From Acidobacteriota bacterium (lineage in GTDB: Bacteria; Acidobacteriota; Blastocatellia; Pyrinomonadales; Pyrinomonadaceae), in contig QHXE01000013.1 of the NCBI GenBank assembly GCA_003222835.1, positions 1 to 9,034 of the forward strand: DNA of 9,034 nt. Direction: 5' to 3'. The translations under genes were made by a program, and so were the position numbers. This document shows, piece after piece, positions 7,705-9,034 of the stretch. The notes under the pieces were generated by a model. The model was given only the letters and a program-made list of their open reading frames with translations, did not search any database and had not been told where the DNA came from. How positions within the stretch are numbered: the first letter of the stretch is position 1; the number at the start of each line of letters is the position of its first letter.

Positions 7705-8787
7705 ATGCCCAAGACGCCACCAAAAAAGCGCACCGCTCAGATCGTGCCGAAACAAAGCACGAAAAAGCACGCGGCCATCGTTAAGAAAGTCCCGCCAACG
7801 ACCTTGATCACGGGTGGCACGGGTTTTCTCGGCGCGCATCTGGTGCGGCAACTGGTCGAATCAGGCGAGAAGAATATTCGGGTGATGGCGACGTCTATTC
7901 CCGAGTGGTTGGTAGGCCTCGGGGTCGATACTCTCGAAGGTTCAATCACCAATGCCGACGACACGGTGCGCGCCGTCGAAGGCGTCACCGAAATTTATCA
8001 TCTCGCCGGGAAGGTTTCGCGCGACAAAGACGACGCGCGCGAAATGTACAAGTTGCACGTCGAGGGCACGCGTCTGCTCTGCGATGCCGCGATGAAAGCG
8101 GGCGTCAAAACGATCGTCCTGGCGTCATCGAGCGGCACTATTGCAGTCACCGAAAAAGGCGACGTCGTTCCCGACGAAACTTATCCGCCGCCACTCGACA
8201 TCATCGCTCGCTGGCCTTATTACGCCAGCAAAGCTTATCAGGAGATGGCCGCGCTGGAACGGTTCAACGGAAAAGGTTTGCGGCTCGTGATTATGAATCC
8301 GAGTTTGCTCCTAGGACCAGGCGATGACCGCTTGAGTTCAACGAAGGTTATTTTAGATTTCATGGCTCGCAAGATCAGCGCGGTTCCTAACGGTGGTCTG
8401 AGCTTTGTCGACGTCCGCGACACGGCGCAGGCTTTTCGCGTGGCGATGCAGAACGGCAGGCACGGGCAGCGGTACCTGCTAGGCGCGGTTAACTGGACCT
8501 TCGGGAAATTTTTCGATCGGCTGGAGCGCCTGACGAAAGTCGCGTCGCCACGTCTGGCCTTGCCGTCCAAGGTCACCGTCACCGGCGCCAAAGTGATCGA
8601 TTCACTATTCCGCCAGTGGAACTTCGCGTCTCCGCTCGAAGCCGACACAATCGAAATGGCCGAATATTACTGGTATTTGAATCACGCCAAAGCCCGTCGC
8701 GAGCTCGGCTTCACGCCACGCGATCCGGGCGATACTCTGAATGATAGCGTGCGTTATGTGCGCGAGAATTTTCTGGGCGGGAAATAG
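7705..8787 (+). CDS. NAD(P)-dependent epimerase/reductase, extended SDR family
   Basis: The product has 360 residues. A Rossmann motif TGGTGFLG (36-43) follows an unusual Lys/Pro/Thr-rich N-terminal tail of about 31 residues with nine lysines. The nucleotide-binding and catalytic features are YHLAGKVS (98-105), an SSS patch (141-143), the YxxxK pair Y172 and K176 in WPYYASKAY, and NPSLLLGPGD (198-207). FVDVRDTAQA (234-243) is typical of extended SDRs. The family includes dihydroflavonol-4-reductase-like enzymes, 3-beta-hydroxysteroid dehydrogenase-like enzymes and hopanoid-associated HpnA; the sequence does not decide among them. The start ATG has no clear Shine-Dalgarno, and the cassette's right repeat lies 10 bp upstream, so original leader sequence may be lost. 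On context it may reduce or oxidise a keto/hydroxy intermediate for the upstream lipid fusion enzyme. This is inference. Confidence 0.9.
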   Translation: MPKTPPKKRTAQIVPKQSTKKHAAIVKKVPPTTLITGGTGFLGAHLVRQLVESGEKNIRVMATSIPEWLVGLGVDTLEGSITNADDTVRAVEGVTEIYHLAGKVSRDKDDAREMYKLHVEGTRLLCDAAMKAGVKTIVLASSSGTIAVTEKGDVVPDETYPPPLDIIARWPYYASKAYQEMAALERFNGKGLRLVIMNPSLLLGPGDDRLSSTKVILDFMARKISAVPNGGLSFVDVRDTAQAFRVAMQNGRHGQRYLLGAVNWTFGKFFDRLERLTKVASPRLALPSKVTVTGAKVIDSLFRQWNFASPLEADTIEMAEYYWYLNHAKARRELGFTPRDPGDTLNDSVRYVRENFLGGK

Positions 8788-8837
8788 CAGGACTGCTTGC
8801 GCCGACCGACAACTGACCACGTGGAATCGCAAGCTTA

Positions 8838-8854
8838 AGACGCCGAAGGCGTCT
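8838..8854. repeat. REP-like hairpin 1
   Basis: AGACGCC and GGCGTCT form a perfect 7-bp stem around a GAA loop. It lies 51 bp after the epimerase stop. There is no T-tract on either side, so a classical intrinsic terminator is not supported. Confidence 0.7.
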
Positions 8855-8864
8855 GATAAATCAG

Positions 8865-8883
8865 CCCAGGGTAACACCCTGGG
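8865..8883. repeat. REP-like hairpin 2
   Basis: CCCAGGGT and ACCCTGGG form a perfect 8-bp stem around an AAC loop. It is the strongest of the three hairpins that lie next to the transposase tail. Confidence 0.75.
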
Positions 8884-8905
8884 GAAAAGTCCCACGACAG
8901 AACGT

Positions 8906-8918
8906 ACCCTGAAAGGGT
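8906..8918. repeat. REP-like hairpin 3
   Basis: ACCCT and AGGGT form a 5-bp stem around a GAA loop. It lies 18 bp beyond the transposase stop on the minus strand, the place where REP elements usually flank their transposase gene. Confidence 0.6.
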
Positions 8919-8936
8919 TTCACAAAAGATCACGCG

Positions 8937-9034
8937 TCAATCCCAAAGATACCGTTCATCGAACTCAACCTCGTACCGCCGCAAGAATTCTCTGAACTCA
9001 TCCTCAAACGTGATCCTTCGATGATGGCGCTCTT
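8937..9034 (-). CDS. REP-associated (Y1 / IS200-like) transposase, C-terminal end only
   Basis: Reading inward from the right edge on the minus strand, one frame gives 31 residues and then a TGA at 8939-8937. The tail includes RITFEDEFREFLRR and ends in EFDERYLWD. This DExR-Y-x-W-D ending, after a ...F-x-(D/E)EF-x-x-FL... helix, is what I recall for C-termini of REP-associated tyrosine transposases of soil bacteria. The catalytic HUH and Tyr motifs lie outside the window, so activity cannot be judged. Hairpins just downstream fit a REP-transposase unit. The convergent orientation to the epimerase places the hairpins between the two genes. Confidence 0.72.
   Translation of the reverse strand, partial: ERHHRRITFEDEFREFLRRYEVEFDERYLWD

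Noticed and set aside
8838..8918. Intrinsic terminator for the operon
   Set aside because: The hairpins are strong, but none is followed by a T-tract on either strand. The REP explanation fits better.
8741..8995. Plus-strand 84-residue frame over the epimerase end and the hairpins
   Set aside because: It overlaps the real epimerase end and then runs through the hairpins. Composition is not protein-like.
8913..9034. Plus-strand open frame to the right edge (..IPFIELNLVPPQEFSEL..)
   Set aside because: It reads like protein but has no start codon after the stop at 8910-8912 until ATG 9018. The opposite strand gives a recognisable transposase C-terminus with a proper stop.

Overview
This window looks like a bacterial chromosome segment of moderate to high GC with dense, same-strand coding. 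The most likely source is an Acidobacteriota relative (Blastocatellia / subdivision 4 type). The clues are the ether-lipid-type four-domain enzyme, a GxxExxY gene bracketed by 9-bp-period repeats, and a REP-associated transposase tail with hairpins. Verrucomicrobiota and other soil phyla also carry such repeats, so the assignment is inference. There is no rRNA, tRNA or other taxonomic marker here.

Layout. Positions 1-426 (minus) hold the 5' part of a TPR / TatT-like secreted protein gene that runs off the left edge. Positions 427-509 are a short divergent promoter region. Positions 510-7235 (plus) are a tight three-gene operon: a HAD-IB phosphatase-like protein, a LarA-like (DUF2088) protein, and a 1476-residue fusion enzyme with domains acyl-thioester reductase - AMP-dependent acyl ligase - acyl carrier protein - PlsC acyltransferase. 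Positions 7240-7694 form a compact cassette: a GxxExxY gene between imperfect terminal inverted repeats, placed 4 bp after the fusion gene's stop. Positions 7705-8787 (plus) hold an extended-SDR NAD(P)-dependent epimerase/reductase, probably the operon's last gene before the cassette arrived. Positions 8838-8918 carry three hairpins, and 8937-9034 (minus) the C-terminal end of a REP-associated (Y1/IS200-like) transposase gene that runs off the right edge.

How the genes may work together. The fusion has the domain order that I recall for Myxococcus xanthus ElbD, the multifunctional enzyme needed for bacterial alkyl ether lipids. The proposed logic is that the ligase loads a fatty acid on the carrier domain, the N-terminal reductase reduces the acyl thioester, and the PlsC domain handles a glycerol(phosphate) acyl transfer. 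The HAD phosphatase, LarA-like protein and SDR would then act on phosphorylated, hydroxy or keto intermediates. The ElbD link rests on architecture. The roles of the three partners are inference, and the LarA-like protein is the least understood part of the locus.
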